From: DATBFG01 sp036558645
Lineage (GTDB): Bacteria; Acidobacteriota; Terriglobia; Terriglobales; Acidobacteriaceae
NCBI GenBank assembly: GCA_036558645.1
Contig: DATBFG010000078.1
Location: 26,047-90,046 of the forward strand
Direction: 5' to 3'
Length of the DNA: 64,000 nucleotides
Positions within the stretch are counted from its first letter, which is position 1. Each line of letters starts with the position of its first letter. Made by a program: the position numbers and the translations under genes. The notes beneath the pieces are model-generated. The model did not search any database, was not told the DNA's origin, and worked only from the letters and a program-made list of their open reading frames with translations. Shown here in pieces: positions 34,330 through 44,265 of the stretch.

Positions 34330-36075
34330 ATGGGAATTATGATGTCTCAACTTTTCTTCGTCCGCGGTCCTGGTCGTGCACAACGAAGATTCACAGCGGT
34401 TATTCTTCTCTCCCTTGCATTTTCCCTGCCCGCTCGGGGCAGTGATACCCGATCCACGAACGACGCTGGGCTCAAGGCAATCCGTACCTACATCCTGCAG
34501 GGCTGGGACACCCTTACAAGGTCCATGTCGCGTTGTGACAGCGTTGTAGATCCCAAGCTGGCCGCGACGCCGGTCCTCTACTTACCTTTCGGGCTTGCCA
34601 AACCGGCGTCGGTTCAAAAGATGGAAGCCGCTTGCAAAGTGCAGACGGAACAACTTCCTGAGCCGATCAAGCAACCGGGTCAAATGGATCCCGGGAAACT
34701 CAATCCCCCTGGCCTCTTGTACCTTCCGAATCCCTACGTTGTTCCTGGAGGTCGTTTCAACGAGATGTATGGATGGGACAGCTATTTCATCATCCTGGGA
34801 CTCCTGCGGGATGGCCGAACTGAACTGGCTAAAGGCATGGTCGATAATTTCTTATTCGAGATAGAAAACTACGGAACGATCCTCAATGCCAATCGTACGT
34901 ACTTCCTGACGCGATCACAGCCTCCCTTCCTAGGTTCCGAAATCGTCGCCGTCTATGAAGCGGAAAAGGCTGCAGGACAAGCGGACCGTGCTTGGCTCCA
35001 GAGGGCCTACGATCTTGCTGCCAGGGATTACGAAGCGTGGACGCGACCTCCGCACCTGGCAGGCTCAACGGGGCTGTCCCGCTACTACGATTACGGCGAG
35101 GGGCCGGCACCTGAGGGTCTGCAAGATGAAGCCGGACATTATCGCGCAGTCATGGAGTACTTCCTCGCGCATCCTGACAAAGCTGACGGCTATGTAGTCG
35201 ATACGGTTGAAGGAAAACCGAATGCGGACGCGATCGGATTCACCTTTACGATGCAGGTTTGCGAAAACACCGCCGCCGGGACGAAGTGCAATCCATTCCG
35301 TACCACTTCGCTGAGCCGCGACTTCTATAAAGGCGATCGCGCCATGCGTGAATCCGGCTTCGATATCTCATTCCGCTTTGGACCATCTGGCGCCGCAACA
35401 CACCACTATGCCCCTGTATGCCTGAACAGCCTGCTGTATCGCACAGAGAAGGACCTGGAGCAGGTCAGCACGATCCTTGGGAAGAAAGCCGACGCTGAAA
35501 AATGGCATCAGCGCGCCGACGGGCGGAAAGACCTTATCAACCGCTACATGTGGGACCAAAGCCGCGGTCAATTCTTCGACTACAACTTTGAAACAGGTAC
35601 CAAGTCCACATACGAATACATAACGACGTTTTACCCACTATGGGCCGGCTTCGCTAGCTCTGCGCAGGCGGATGCAGTAGCCGGCAATCTGAAGATCTTC
35701 GAACATCCTGGTGGTTTGGCGATGAGCAAAACCGAATCCGGCGCGCAATGGGATTACCCATATGGCTGGGCCCCGACACAGTTAATCGCGATCGAGGGCC
35801 TGCGACGCTATGGGAAAACCGCTGACGCCGATCGTATCTCCTACAATTTTCTTTCTACGATCGCCGAGAATTTTCGACATGATGGGACCATTCGTGAGAA
35901 GTACAACGTCGTTACACGGTCATCCGACACGCATGTGGCTAGCGGATATCAGATGAACGTGGTTGGCTTCGGGTGGACCAACGGTGCCTTTGTGGAACTG
36001 CTACATGAACTTCCTCAGCCTATGATCGATCGTCTTGCTAAGGAACAAACACAAGGTACCGTAACGGGTAAGTAG
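34330..36075 (+). CDS. Trehalase (GH37)
   Basis: This is a glycoside hydrolase family 37 enzyme of about 581 residues that splits trehalose to two glucoses. Both signatures are present: PGGRFNEMYGWDSY and QWDYPYGWAP. A hydrophobic leader (AVILLSLAFSLPARG) suggests export to the periplasm. Start codons cluster at 34324, 34330, 34339 and 34342; ATG 34330 has AAAAAGG 7 bases upstream. It might feed on compatible solute or recycle host or environmental trehalose. Its link to the polysaccharide genes may be only positional. Confidence 0.95.
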   Translation: MGIMMSQLFFVRGPGRAQRRFTAVILLSLAFSLPARGSDTRSTNDAGLKAIRTYILQGWDTLTRSMSRCDSVVDPKLAATPVLYLPFGLAKPASVQKMEAACKVQTEQLPEPIKQPGQMDPGKLNPPGLLYLPNPYVVPGGRFNEMYGWDSYFIILGLLRDGRTELAKGMVDNFLFEIENYGTILNANRTYFLTRSQPPFLGSEIVAVYEAEKAAGQADRAWLQRAYDLAARDYEAWTRPPHLAGSTGLSRYYDYGEGPAPEGLQDEAGHYRAVMEYFLAHPDKADGYVVDTVEGKPNADAIGFTFTMQVCENTAAGTKCNPFRTTSLSRDFYKGDRAMRESGFDISFRFGPSGAATHHYAPVCLNSLLYRTEKDLEQVSTILGKKADAEKWHQRADGRKDLINRYMWDQSRGQFFDYNFETGTKSTYEYITTFYPLWAGFASSAQADAVAGNLKIFEHPGGLAMSKTESGAQWDYPYGWAPTQLIAIEGLRRYGKTADADRISYNFLSTIAENFRHDGTIREKYNVVTRSSDTHVASGYQMNVVGFGWTNGAFVELLHELPQPMIDRLAKEQTQGTVTGK

Positions 36076-36092
36076 ATTTGAGTTGCTTTCAC

Positions 36093-36123
36093 CAAAAAGG
36101 GCGGGCGGCCGTTAGGGCCGCCC
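36093..36123 (-). terminator. Rho-independent terminator for the beta-barrel protein gene
   Basis: GGGCGGCC (36103-36110) and GGCCGCCC (36116-36123) form an 8-bp GC stem with a 5-base loop. On the minus strand the stem is followed by a run of T (36094-36098 read as A on plus). It lies just beyond the stop at 36148 and also sits after trehalase, so it may serve both strands. Confidence 0.75.
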
Positions 36124-36147
36124 AGATCGATCCGAAAAAACCAGTTC

Positions 36148-36666
36148 CTAGTAGCGGAACAAAATTCCGGTCGAGATGCGCATGTTGTTGTTGCTGCTGG
36201 CGCCGTTCGCATGCAGGGAAAGCCAATCGAACTGTACTGCACGGAATCCCAGGTGCTGCGACGCTCTCACATCCACGCCACCACCGAACATCATCGCAAG
36301 GCCGCTGTCCGAGGCCGAAACTCCGGCGAAGGAAGCTGAGCTGTGGAATCCGCCCACCAGGAAGTGCGCGAACGGAGTGAACATCTCGTTGCGACGCACG
36401 GAAACCTGTGGTCCGAAGGTATAGGTGTAGGTGTTGAAGCTGACGCCGCTCGGAGAGGCATAGGCGCCGCTGAAGTCACCAGCGATGCCGAACCAGTTGT
36501 TGAGGTTTCCGGTTACGGACGTGTTCCAGCCGTTCGCGTTGGTACCGCCGTCAAAGCGAGTGTACTGATAACCGCCAAAGATTTCTGCCTTCGGGGCGCT
36601 CTCCTGTGCAAATGCCACGACTGAGAACAGTGCGAGCAGAACCACCAGGCCGATATGCTTACGCAT
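36148..36666 (-). CDS. Outer-membrane beta-barrel protein
   Basis: The product of about 172 residues has a signal peptide (MRKHIGLVVLLALFSVVAFA). It is followed by strand-type alternations (AEIFGGYQYTRFDGG, VQFDWLSLHANG) and ends MRISTGILFRY, a C-terminal aromatic typical of outer-membrane barrels. It resembles small OmpW/OmpA-like barrels. I chose ATG 36666 over 36699. A terminator lies right after the stop. No transport or adhesion role can be stated. Confidence 0.88.
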   Translation of the reverse strand: MRKHIGLVVLLALFSVVAFAQESAPKAEIFGGYQYTRFDGGTNANGWNTSVTGNLNNWFGIAGDFSGAYASPSGVSFNTYTYTFGPQVSVRRNEMFTPFAHFLVGGFHSSASFAGVSASDSGLAMMFGGGVDVRASQHLGFRAVQFDWLSLHANGASSNNNMRISTGILFRY

Positions 36667-36750
36667 TTCGCGAATCCTCCAAAATGTATTTGCACTCATT
36701 CCCCGGTTGGACTACCCGGCGGCCATTGGGAGCAACCCCCACTGAGGCCT

Positions 36751-36763
36751 CAGCCCAGGGCTG
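36751..36763. repeat. Short GC-rich palindrome between the barrel and M48 genes
   Basis: CAGCCC-A-GGGCTG lies directly after the 8-base palindrome GAGGCCTC (36744-36751). The pair sits in a 240-base gap with no gene. It could be a degenerate REP-type element or weak terminator, without a T run. Confidence 0.3.
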
Positions 36764-36908
36764 AAGTCAAAGTGCTATGCATAGTGAAATCGAGCTTGCG
36801 CGAAGGGACAAGTAACTGAAGGCAAACGAATAAACGCGACTTTGGTAACTGCGGGGGAAGAACCTTGTATGCAGCACATAAAGCGGTCGAGACAGCTCTG
36901 GCGACCTA

Positions 36909-38078
36909 TTATTGCTGGTTTCGTGCCAACTCTAGCTGCTGCTCTGGGACCTCGTCCGTCGGATGCCTGCGAAGCACCGGGGCATTGAGATTGCCTTCGC
37001 CGGGAGCATGTCGGCGCAGAATCGGCCGATCCTCCCATTGCAGCTTCGCCTTTATCTCTTGAAAATCATTCGTATCGATAATGTAGTCATCGCGCGGAGG
37101 GACATGGGTTGCCATTTCAGACTGAATCCTGGTGATTCGCTCTTCGGTCCCTGGATAGTTGGAGAGAGAACCCGCGATTTGATGATGAAATGGAATCTTG
37201 CCGACCCAGGAGAATAGCGGTTGAACTTTTTCCCGATGCGCGTTTCTCTGCTTTTCCTTGCTATTCCATCTTTCCAGGGCGTCGAGATACGCCTGCGGAT
37301 CATACCCCGCGTCGTTCTGATACTGGAGAGCTAACAGATCGGCCTCAAGCTCCGCATCCCGGCTGAATTTCTTAAAAGTCAGAGGAACGAGTTGAGTCGC
37401 CATGCCCGCTGGCCCGGCTGCGTAACTCAATGGGACAGAAACCATATTCCAGGCGTACTTTCTTGTTGCCAGCCGGGTTCCGTGGCGAGCGGCTATGTGC
37501 GCGATCTCGTGCGCAATCAACCCCGCCAGTTCGGCTTCGCTGTCCAGTTCCACAATCAGGCCTTTGTTGATGTACAGATAACCTCCCGGTAACGAAAAGA
37601 CGTTCATATCCGGTGAATCAACAACCCTGAGGGTAAGGGGCATCTGAGAATCGGAGTGCCGGGCGATCTTTTGTGCCAGTCCATTCAGGTAGTCATACAC
37701 GTCAGGATCGGGATAGAACTTGATATGCCGATCAATCGAAGCCGCCATAGAAGCGCCAAGGCTTCGCTCCCTCTCCAGCGAGTACATGTTCAACCCGCCA
37801 CCAATGCCGCGCTCTCCGATATGCTCCGCATCGTACTTGTCCGGTTTAGTTTCCTTCGGGGGTGCGATGTCAGGGGTTGCCAAAGTCGGAGTGGGCTTCA
37901 GCGTGGGTTCATGCGTATCGGCATCCGGGTCTTTTGCGCTGGAAGCCGAGGCGGGAAGAACCCAGAGCACCAGGGCTGCAGTACACAGCACGACCCGCAC
38001 GAACACTAGGAAAGTATTTTCACACCGAGGAAAAATTCTCGACTTTTTTAGACGGGCCGAAGGCCCAAACTCAGCCAT
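36909..38078 (-). CDS. M48 family zinc metalloprotease
   Basis: This protein of about 389 residues has a signal peptide or membrane anchor near its N-terminus (LCTAALVLWVLPASAS). The zinc site HEIAHIAARHG holds H-E-x-x-H, and a downstream glutamate in the SRDAELEADLLALQY region is the third ligand. Such BepA/YfgC-type proteases maintain outer-membrane proteins in the periplasm; this one lacks evident TPR repeats. The frame is open to 38153, and ATG 38078 is my choice. It is followed by the beta-barrel gene on the same strand. Confidence 0.92.
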   Translation of the reverse strand: MAEFGPSARLKKSRIFPRCENTFLVFVRVVLCTAALVLWVLPASASSAKDPDADTHEPTLKPTPTLATPDIAPPKETKPDKYDAEHIGERGIGGGLNMYSLERERSLGASMAASIDRHIKFYPDPDVYDYLNGLAQKIARHSDSQMPLTLRVVDSPDMNVFSLPGGYLYINKGLIVELDSEAELAGLIAHEIAHIAARHGTRLATRKYAWNMVSVPLSYAAGPAGMATQLVPLTFKKFSRDAELEADLLALQYQNDAGYDPQAYLDALERWNSKEKQRNAHREKVQPLFSWVGKIPFHHQIAGSLSNYPGTEERITRIQSEMATHVPPRDDYIIDTNDFQEIKAKLQWEDRPILRRHAPGEGNLNAPVLRRHPTDEVPEQQLELARNQQ

Positions 38079-38304
38079 GGACAAGGCATTTGGACAATCT
38101 GGATGCTGGGAACCTGCTTGGAAAGAATAGCCGTTAACCAGTGGAAGCGCCACGGTGTCACCTCAACGCGGGTCGCATTGGGACTGCGGCCCGAGACGTT
38201 GCAGTACTTGGCAGTTGTATGAAGCACGACTGAGGCCAAAACCGGGAGCGGCGAGATAGACCCCAGGGGTAAAGACGTACAACTCTCTGCGGCTGGGAAG
38301 CCTA

Positions 38305-39465
38305 TCACTGGATCAATGATCGAGCAAGCTCCAAAATGGCCGCCACATGCCGATTCCAGCCGAAATCGTCGGCCCGAAGACCGCCCAATTCCGACAGTTG
38401 CCCGCGCTTTTCTGGGAATTGCGCCAGTTCAAATACTTGGTCGGCCAACTCCTGAGACGAGAAGCGTGAAAAGTAGAGAGCGGCCGAGCCGCAGATTTCA
38501 CGGTGCACATCCAGATCCGAAGCGATGACAGGCAACCCTGAGGCCATTGCCTCCACTAGAGGATGGGCGAACGACTCGGCGTAAGCAGGGGCGACATAGA
38601 TAGCGCAGGCTCGATAGACATGATGCAACAGGTGGTAAGGCACGGTACCAAGTTCCAGGACATTCTGACTTATTCCCAGCCTCTGCACCAGGGCAGCAGC
38701 CGACTCAGCCAGGTACGCCCCTGGGTTAGCTTCCGAGCGCAGGCTACACGTTAGAACAAGTTTCACCTTCCCATTCAGGCGGTGGCAAAGGTCAGGCATC
38801 GCCTGAAACAACGTCTCAAAATTCCGGTAATAGTTGTAATGACTGACCAACAACAGCTTCAAATCTCCGACTGCCCCATCGAGCTTCTGCTGCACGTCTC
38901 GCGGAAGGGGTTCGGGATGGTCAAAAAAAGCATCCCGGTCAAAACCATGATGAATGCTCAGGATGGGACGTCGAGTCCAGCCGCGAAGCTCCTCGGCAAA
39001 CGCTTCACTTGGCGCAACCGTACGCTCCGCCCAGTGAATGGATCGCTTGGCTAAAAAGCCTTTGAAACGGGTATCAAGACACAGGCCGTATTCGCGCCGG
39101 GCACGAAGGTCTCGATAGTAATCGGCGGAAGTGTACAGTGAGTTCCGGGATAGCAAGATCTGCGGTACAGGGCTCTTTCGCAAGGCGAAGTTTCCGGCAG
39201 AGATGAGAACATCCGCACCAGCTTGGCGAATCAGCTGTGGAAGACAGCGCTGCTCTTTGAAGAATCGACCCGCAGCACTGCCCCCGATATCAGTATCAAC
39301 GACCGAAACACGCTTATATGCCCCGAACTCCTGCCGGATACACCGACTCACTGCCAGACTCGTATGCACATCATCACGAGCTGCGAGGTGGGGAACGACA
39401 TTCCGCAAGTAAGTGAGACCGCCGCCCGCACTGGCGGCCAAGCCATTCAGAAAAACGTGAATCAT
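38305..39465 (-). CDS. Glycosyltransferase family 4
   Basis: This GT-B enzyme of about 386 residues begins IHVFLNGLAASAGGGLTYLRNV and has a donor site of the type APAYAESFAHPLVEAMASGLPVIASD. It is the last gene of the 16-gene operon. ATG 39465 overlaps the O-antigen ligase stop by 4 bases. The first nucleotide-sugar contact loop (GGGLTYL) is normal for GT4. The sugar is unknown. Confidence 0.92.
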   Translation of the reverse strand: MIHVFLNGLAASAGGGLTYLRNVVPHLAARDDVHTSLAVSRCIRQEFGAYKRVSVVDTDIGGSAAGRFFKEQRCLPQLIRQAGADVLISAGNFALRKSPVPQILLSRNSLYTSADYYRDLRARREYGLCLDTRFKGFLAKRSIHWAERTVAPSEAFAEELRGWTRRPILSIHHGFDRDAFFDHPEPLPRDVQQKLDGAVGDLKLLLVSHYNYYRNFETLFQAMPDLCHRLNGKVKLVLTCSLRSEANPGAYLAESAAALVQRLGISQNVLELGTVPYHLLHHVYRACAIYVAPAYAESFAHPLVEAMASGLPVIASDLDVHREICGSAALYFSRFSSQELADQVFELAQFPEKRGQLSELGGLRADDFGWNRHVAAILELARSLIQ

Positions 39466-40883
39466 CGATTCGAAGTGGCGACGCACAGCACTCGGGGGCA
39501 TTCAGGCTGAGCGGGGATGACCGCAATCGCCGGCACCGTCCTTATGGCAGGCATCACGTCGACCATGGCGAAGGCAAGGATCCAAAAAAACACGCATAGG
39601 TAATAGCCGACCGCAAACAACCAATCCTCAAACGCGGCGTGCACAAGACCGGCGGTGAGCACGATGGCGATCGGAACTGCCGATACGAATGGATCACCAT
39701 TCTTCCGCATCCAGACCACCACCCGGGCCACGTTGAAAACAATCAGCCATAACAGAAATGCAAAGGGCAACACCCCCAGAAGTCCGACCCACTCCGAGAT
39801 TGCCAAGTAAGAGTTACCGTGCTCGCGGGTTGTTACGGTGTTCGATGCGAACTTTCCAACAATCTGGGAATCGTAATTCGTCGCGCTGGTCCCAAATCCG
39901 GTGCCAAACCAAGGATGCTGCTGGATGGATATGACGGTTTGATCCCACACGGAACGCCGCGATCCTAGAGCTCCACCTTCTTCGTGACCTTTATACAGGA
40001 ACGCCGACCTTATTGAATCGTGATCCGTGTCGGGAGGAGGAGCAACGCTCCAAACGAGCACCGCACAAAAGCATGCTGTCGCAATGCCCACCAGTAGCAA
40101 CCTATAGCGACGGAGACTGACACACAGCACCGAGCAGGCGATTGTCGATCCTACGATGCTAGCACGCGAATAAGTAGACGCCAGCAAAACAATGGCAAGC
40201 ACGAGCGCGAAAGCCCGGCGGCGGCGATCCATCGGATCTTGACTCACGAGTACACCCCACAACAGGAGCGGAATTACCACCACTCCCATCACTGCGCCGA
40301 GCGAGTTCGGGTTTCCGAATATAGGAAAGTGAAACAGTAGGTACGAAGCGCTTGAGATGTAGACGACGAGCTCGCAACTAAGCAGGAGACCAGAAAAGAA
40401 TCTTAACTCGCGCGAAATGATGGCGAGCCGTCCGCCTGTCGAGGTGTAAAGAAAAAGCAAGAGCAGGCTTCCGGCCTTCAACCTCGCCACCTCGGGATGT
40501 GACGAGACTACTGCTGAGACCATCGCCGCCACAACTGCAAGAAGCGCCGTTAGATGCAATATTCCGAAATGATGATTCTGTTCCCGAACATAAATCACCA
40601 GGCCCGAGATCGCTCCTATCGCAAGCACGAACCATCTTGCGGTGCTCCATTGCGACGCCAGTGGGAGCGATAGGCCCGCCCAAAGAAACGCCGAGATCAT
40701 CAGGGGATAGTAGAGTGCTTTAAATCTCCAAAGCGCGATGCAAACAACTTGGAGGAACACGAAGGCACCAACCAGATCGAGGCGGTACAACAAGCTTGAC
40801 CGGTAAAGCGCGAGGTAAAGTGCGAACAGGCAACCACACAAGATGGCACCCGGGATCGCAACTTTGGTGACGCGCTCGCTCAC
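39462..40883 (-). CDS. O-antigen ligase/polymerase (Wzy-type) family membrane protein
   Basis: The protein of about 473 residues has ten or more hydrophobic helices and a large periplasmic loop with WDQTVISIQQHPWFGTGFGT, the Wzy_C/O-antigen ligase signature, followed by EHGNSYLAISEWVG. It either polymerises lipid-linked repeat units or ligates them. Start GTG 40883 has GGAG about 8 bases upstream, and the GTGA overlaps the GT4 stop. In this operon with a Wzx flippase, a polymerase is more likely. Confidence 0.9.
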   Translation of the reverse strand: MSERVTKVAIPGAILCGCLFALYLALYRSSLLYRLDLVGAFVFLQVVCIALWRFKALYYPLMISAFLWAGLSLPLASQWSTARWFVLAIGAISGLVIYVREQNHHFGILHLTALLAVVAAMVSAVVSSHPEVARLKAGSLLLLFLYTSTGGRLAIISRELRFFSGLLLSCELVVYISSASYLLFHFPIFGNPNSLGAVMGVVVIPLLLWGVLVSQDPMDRRRRAFALVLAIVLLASTYSRASIVGSTIACSVLCVSLRRYRLLLVGIATACFCAVLVWSVAPPPDTDHDSIRSAFLYKGHEEGGALGSRRSVWDQTVISIQQHPWFGTGFGTSATNYDSQIVGKFASNTVTTREHGNSYLAISEWVGLLGVLPFAFLLWLIVFNVARVVVWMRKNGDPFVSAVPIAIVLTAGLVHAAFEDWLFAVGYYLCVFFWILAFAMVDVMPAIRTVPAIAVIPAQPECPRVLCVATSNR

Positions 40884-42025
40884 CTGCAGCTCTCCCGCGC
40901 GGCATCGGCGATTCCTGCTGCACATATCTCCGGTGTGTATCCGGAGATTCGTTCGCGGCTACGTTTGCCCATCTCTTCGAGCATTCTTGTATTTTTGGCA
41001 AGGGAGTTCATGGCTGCTGCCAACTCTTCGACTTTGCCGGGTTGTACCACTCTGCCGTTCCAATTGTCAGTTACCAGGTCTGCGGTACAGCCTGCCGTAC
41101 TGCTCACGATGATCGGCAAACCACAAGACATGGCTTCGTTCACAACCAGACCCCAGGGGTCGCTGTAAGTGGGAAAGACAAACATTTCGGAGAAAGCATA
41201 GTACTTCGCTAGATCTTCCCGTTGCTTAAACCCCGGGAATTGGATGTTGCCCGGCGTGATCCCTGCGGCGATCCTCTGCAGCTCGGCTCGCACTGCTCCG
41301 TCTCCTACAAACACCAGTCCCACCTTGTCTCTGAGTTCTGCAGCCAGTCTGCCATAGGCTTCGATCAGATCAAACACTCCTTTTGCGTGAACCAGGCGTC
41401 CGGCGAACAAAAAGTACCGTGGAGGTAAACCCAATGCTGTCCGCCGGACCTGAGCATCCTTCCGTGCTTGGTGGGCCAGGCAACTAAAGAGATCAACGTC
41501 CACTGCGTTTGGAGCGGTGAAAATCAGATTTTCAGAGATTCCGAAACTCTTTACATACTCGAAGGACGAGATGCCCGGCACCATAAACCCGCTCGCCCGG
41601 TGAAGAAAGCAGTTTTTGAGATATTCGACCGAGCGGTGGTAGCTTCGGTCATCCGCAGCCGTGCTCTCGATCCATACCAGAAAAGGTACGTTGTGCCGGC
41701 TTCCCCAGCGCAACGCTTGCCATGACGCTGCATAATTGTATCCGCCGCAAATAATGACGTCTGGGGCAACTTTGCTCAGGGCTCTCGACACTCCCGAGTT
41801 TAGGAGGAGAGTGTATTTGCCAATGCGGCTACGCCAAGATGGCAGGACCTCATAGGAGAATCGAATTTCTTCCGCGTAAACCCGCCATTGCCGCAGAGTG
41901 GCGTCTGTTTCTGCCAGGAAGATGACGTGCAAGTCGATTCCATCATGCCTTGCAAGCGCGTTGAAAACAGGGAGACGATATGGCGCAATGATCTCGGTCA
42001 GGAGGACGACTTTCATCCTATGCAT
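40880..42025 (-). CDS. Glycosyltransferase family 4
   Basis: This 381-residue GT-B enzyme begins MKVVLLTEIIAPYRLPVFNAL and has the donor-domain motifs LFAGRLVHAKGVFDLIEAY and FPTYSDPWGLVVNEAMSCG. It overlaps the preceding GT4 by 13 bases, so the genes are probably co-translated. The sugar is unknown. Confidence 0.92.
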   Translation of the reverse strand: MHRMKVVLLTEIIAPYRLPVFNALARHDGIDLHVIFLAETDATLRQWRVYAEEIRFSYEVLPSWRSRIGKYTLLLNSGVSRALSKVAPDVIICGGYNYAASWQALRWGSRHNVPFLVWIESTAADDRSYHRSVEYLKNCFLHRASGFMVPGISSFEYVKSFGISENLIFTAPNAVDVDLFSCLAHQARKDAQVRRTALGLPPRYFLFAGRLVHAKGVFDLIEAYGRLAAELRDKVGLVFVGDGAVRAELQRIAAGITPGNIQFPGFKQREDLAKYYAFSEMFVFPTYSDPWGLVVNEAMSCGLPIIVSSTAGCTADLVTDNWNGRVVQPGKVEELAAAMNSLAKNTRMLEEMGKRSRERISGYTPEICAAGIADAARESCR

Positions 42026-43185
42026 TCCTGATACAGCTGCCCCAGTTTCTGTGCCTGCTTCGCCAGAGTATAGCCCTGCAGGATCGTATTCCGAGCCGCT
42101 TCGCCAATACCTCGCCTCAGTGAATCGTCGTCCAACAAAGCAGCCAGGCTTACTGCCAAGGCGTCCTGATCATCGGGCGGTACCAGAACACCATCAATCC
42201 CATTCCGTATTACTTCCTCGATGCCTTGGCCAATACAACCAATGATCGGCTTTCCGGTTGCCATAGCTTCCAAGTAAACACACCCTAATGCCTCGTAACG
42301 GCTCGGCAGTGCAAAAATCGTACAGTGCTGCATTGCCTCAGCGACCTCATTTCGGCTTCGTCGTCCCAAGAATCGCACATGGCCTGAGATCCCCAGCTCT
42401 GAACTGAGATTCGTCAGTCGCATCTGCTCTGATCCATCGCCGATGATGTCGCACGTTAGGTCCTGGTGTTTGTGTTGTACGGTTGCAATCGCGCGCAAAA
42501 GGCATTCGTGACCCTTGATTGCGATCAGATTGCCAACACTCAAGACGGTTTTGCCACCGTCGGCACCCGGCGCGAACACTTCAGGGTTGACTCCGTTGTA
42601 TATAACGCTGGTGTCAGCTTGTACATCCTGTAGCACCGAAGCGCGTACTTTCTCACTTACGCAAACCACCTTGCAGGCGCGGCGGTACACCCATTGCGAG
42701 ATTCGCTTAGCTAACTTCCCGGAGTAGCCCCGCACCTGGTTTGTCGAATACGCATCCAGGCCGTGAACCGAAACGATAAAAGGAATCTTAAGCTCCCGGC
42801 CTAGCAGGGCTGCGGCGTGTCCGCAAGGCAACGCCGAATGCGCGTGAATCAGGTCTACACGCTCACGTTGGACGAGGCGTCGAATTGGTGAGAGCAAATT
42901 TGCAAAGAGAAAAAATCCGGCGGTAGGAAGGCCGAAGTGGCTGGGCAGGGGAAAATAGCGGACCCATGTTGCAGGTGGCGCGTTGCTATTTTCCTCAACA
43001 GGACCCTCATAGAACGATCGCACGGCGATGACGCTACTCGCGAAGCCCAGCTTCTCCACGAATGGCAGCGGTTCTGAAACAAAGCATCCACGAGCATCAT
43101 CAAGCCTGCACGGATAAAAAGGGGTTATGGTCAGAATATGAGATGGGCGATCACCGGTCGAAAGGTTTGTGAAGGAATCAACCAA
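42013..43185 (-). CDS. Glycosyltransferase family 4
   Basis: The 390-residue protein has SHILTITPFYPCRLDDARG at its start and a classical retaining GT4 donor domain: LSVGNLIAIKGHECLLRAI and LPSRYEALGCVYLEAMATGK. The HAHSALPCGHAA region is typical of GT4 mannosyl or galactosyl transferases. It starts 6 bases after the neighbouring GT4 stop. No substrate can be assigned. Confidence 0.92.
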   Translation of the reverse strand: MVDSFTNLSTGDRPSHILTITPFYPCRLDDARGCFVSEPLPFVEKLGFASSVIAVRSFYEGPVEENSNAPPATWVRYFPLPSHFGLPTAGFFLFANLLSPIRRLVQRERVDLIHAHSALPCGHAAALLGRELKIPFIVSVHGLDAYSTNQVRGYSGKLAKRISQWVYRRACKVVCVSEKVRASVLQDVQADTSVIYNGVNPEVFAPGADGGKTVLSVGNLIAIKGHECLLRAIATVQHKHQDLTCDIIGDGSEQMRLTNLSSELGISGHVRFLGRRSRNEVAEAMQHCTIFALPSRYEALGCVYLEAMATGKPIIGCIGQGIEEVIRNGIDGVLVPPDDQDALAVSLAALLDDDSLRRGIGEAARNTILQGYTLAKQAQKLGQLYQECIG

Positions 43186-43191
43186 AGTCGA

Positions 43192-44265
43192 TCACGCTCC
43201 GCGATGCCGCGGACACAGGTGCTCAAGTATTTCTTCCCACTGCCGAGTAATCCCATCCCAGCCAAACTTCTGGATGTGCTTTCGGCCAGCCGCACCGAGT
43301 TGCCTGCGAAGCTCTGCCCTGCTGAGTAGCTCCTCGGCCCGCGCGAACAGTTCGACATCAGAGTTGACTAAATAACCAGTCACTCCATCGATGACCGTCT
43401 CGGGTTCATAATTTTTTCGCGCAATCACAGGGAGACCACACGCCGCCGCTTCTAGAATAACCTTGGGTGATCCTTCCCACGTCGAGGGAAAGATAAAGAT
43501 GTCCGAGGTGCGATATTGTTCTCGAATAGCAGCAGCATCAATCGAACCGAGCAAGCTGACGTTCGAAAGGCGGTCCTCGAGGATGCGGCGGCTTAACTGC
43601 TCTGCCATTTGACCTTCACCCGCCAATAGAAAGTCAGTTGCCCGAAACCTCGTCGCCAAGTCAATAACCAAGTTCGGTTGCTTGAATGGCCGCAGCGAGC
43701 CCACGAAAAGCACCTTTAATCTTGCTCTGGGCGGGCAAGATTCGCATGGAGAAAAAAATTGCGTATCCACTCCCGTCGGGACCACTGCACTCGGTAATCG
43801 ATATTCAGATTCGAGGGACTTCTGCACCCTTCGGGAATTGCTGAACAAGTAATCGCATCGCAGCACAGTCTTCTCCCACATCCGAACCGCCTCGGGAGAA
43901 ATAGTCGCCTCGTTTCGCAGGTCAGATTGCGATTCAACGGTGCCAATGGTTACCCGCGGATCCCATCCTTTGCGCAGCGTCATATAGTACTGGCTCGCGG
44001 GCGCAGACTTTAAATAAAAGACGATGTCATGGTCTCCTGTGAGGAATTCTTGCAGGATGCGCATCGTCCTTCGGCGCTCTGGAAGTTTGACCAGGCGGGT
44101 ATTAGGCCGCTCAGCGATTCGAGGGTCCGGTGCACCGGTGCAAAACATCGTCGCGTGAAATCTTTCCGGATCAAGCCGACACGTGATCTCGCGCGCATTC
44201 GCCATTTGCGCATTCAAAAGTCCCGCATCGGCGAGGCTGTCGACCAACACCCGCACCTTTTTCAT
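43192..44265 (-). CDS. Glycosyltransferase family 4
   Basis: The 357-residue GT-B enzyme has VLFVGSLRPFKQPNLVIDLA and IFPSTWEGSPKVILEAAACG. The start overlaps the sulfatase-superfamily stop by 4 bases. The N-terminal domain is shorter than usual (KKVRVLVDSLADAGLLNAQM) but complete. It is the first of three consecutive GT4 genes in the operon. Confidence 0.9.
   Translation of the reverse strand: MKKVRVLVDSLADAGLLNAQMANAREITCRLDPERFHATMFCTGAPDPRIAERPNTRLVKLPERRRTMRILQEFLTGDHDIVFYLKSAPASQYYMTLRKGWDPRVTIGTVESQSDLRNEATISPEAVRMWEKTVLRCDYLFSNSRRVQKSLESEYRLPSAVVPTGVDTQFFSPCESCPPRARLKVLFVGSLRPFKQPNLVIDLATRFRATDFLLAGEGQMAEQLSRRILEDRLSNVSLLGSIDAAAIREQYRTSDIFIFPSTWEGSPKVILEAAACGLPVIARKNYEPETVIDGVTGYLVNSDVELFARAEELLSRAELRRQLGAAGRKHIQKFGWDGITRQWEEILEHLCPRHRGA

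Noticed and set aside
38048..38308. 86-codon minus-strand frame before the M48 gene
   Set aside because: It overlaps the start of the M48 gene in another frame and has no recognisable features.
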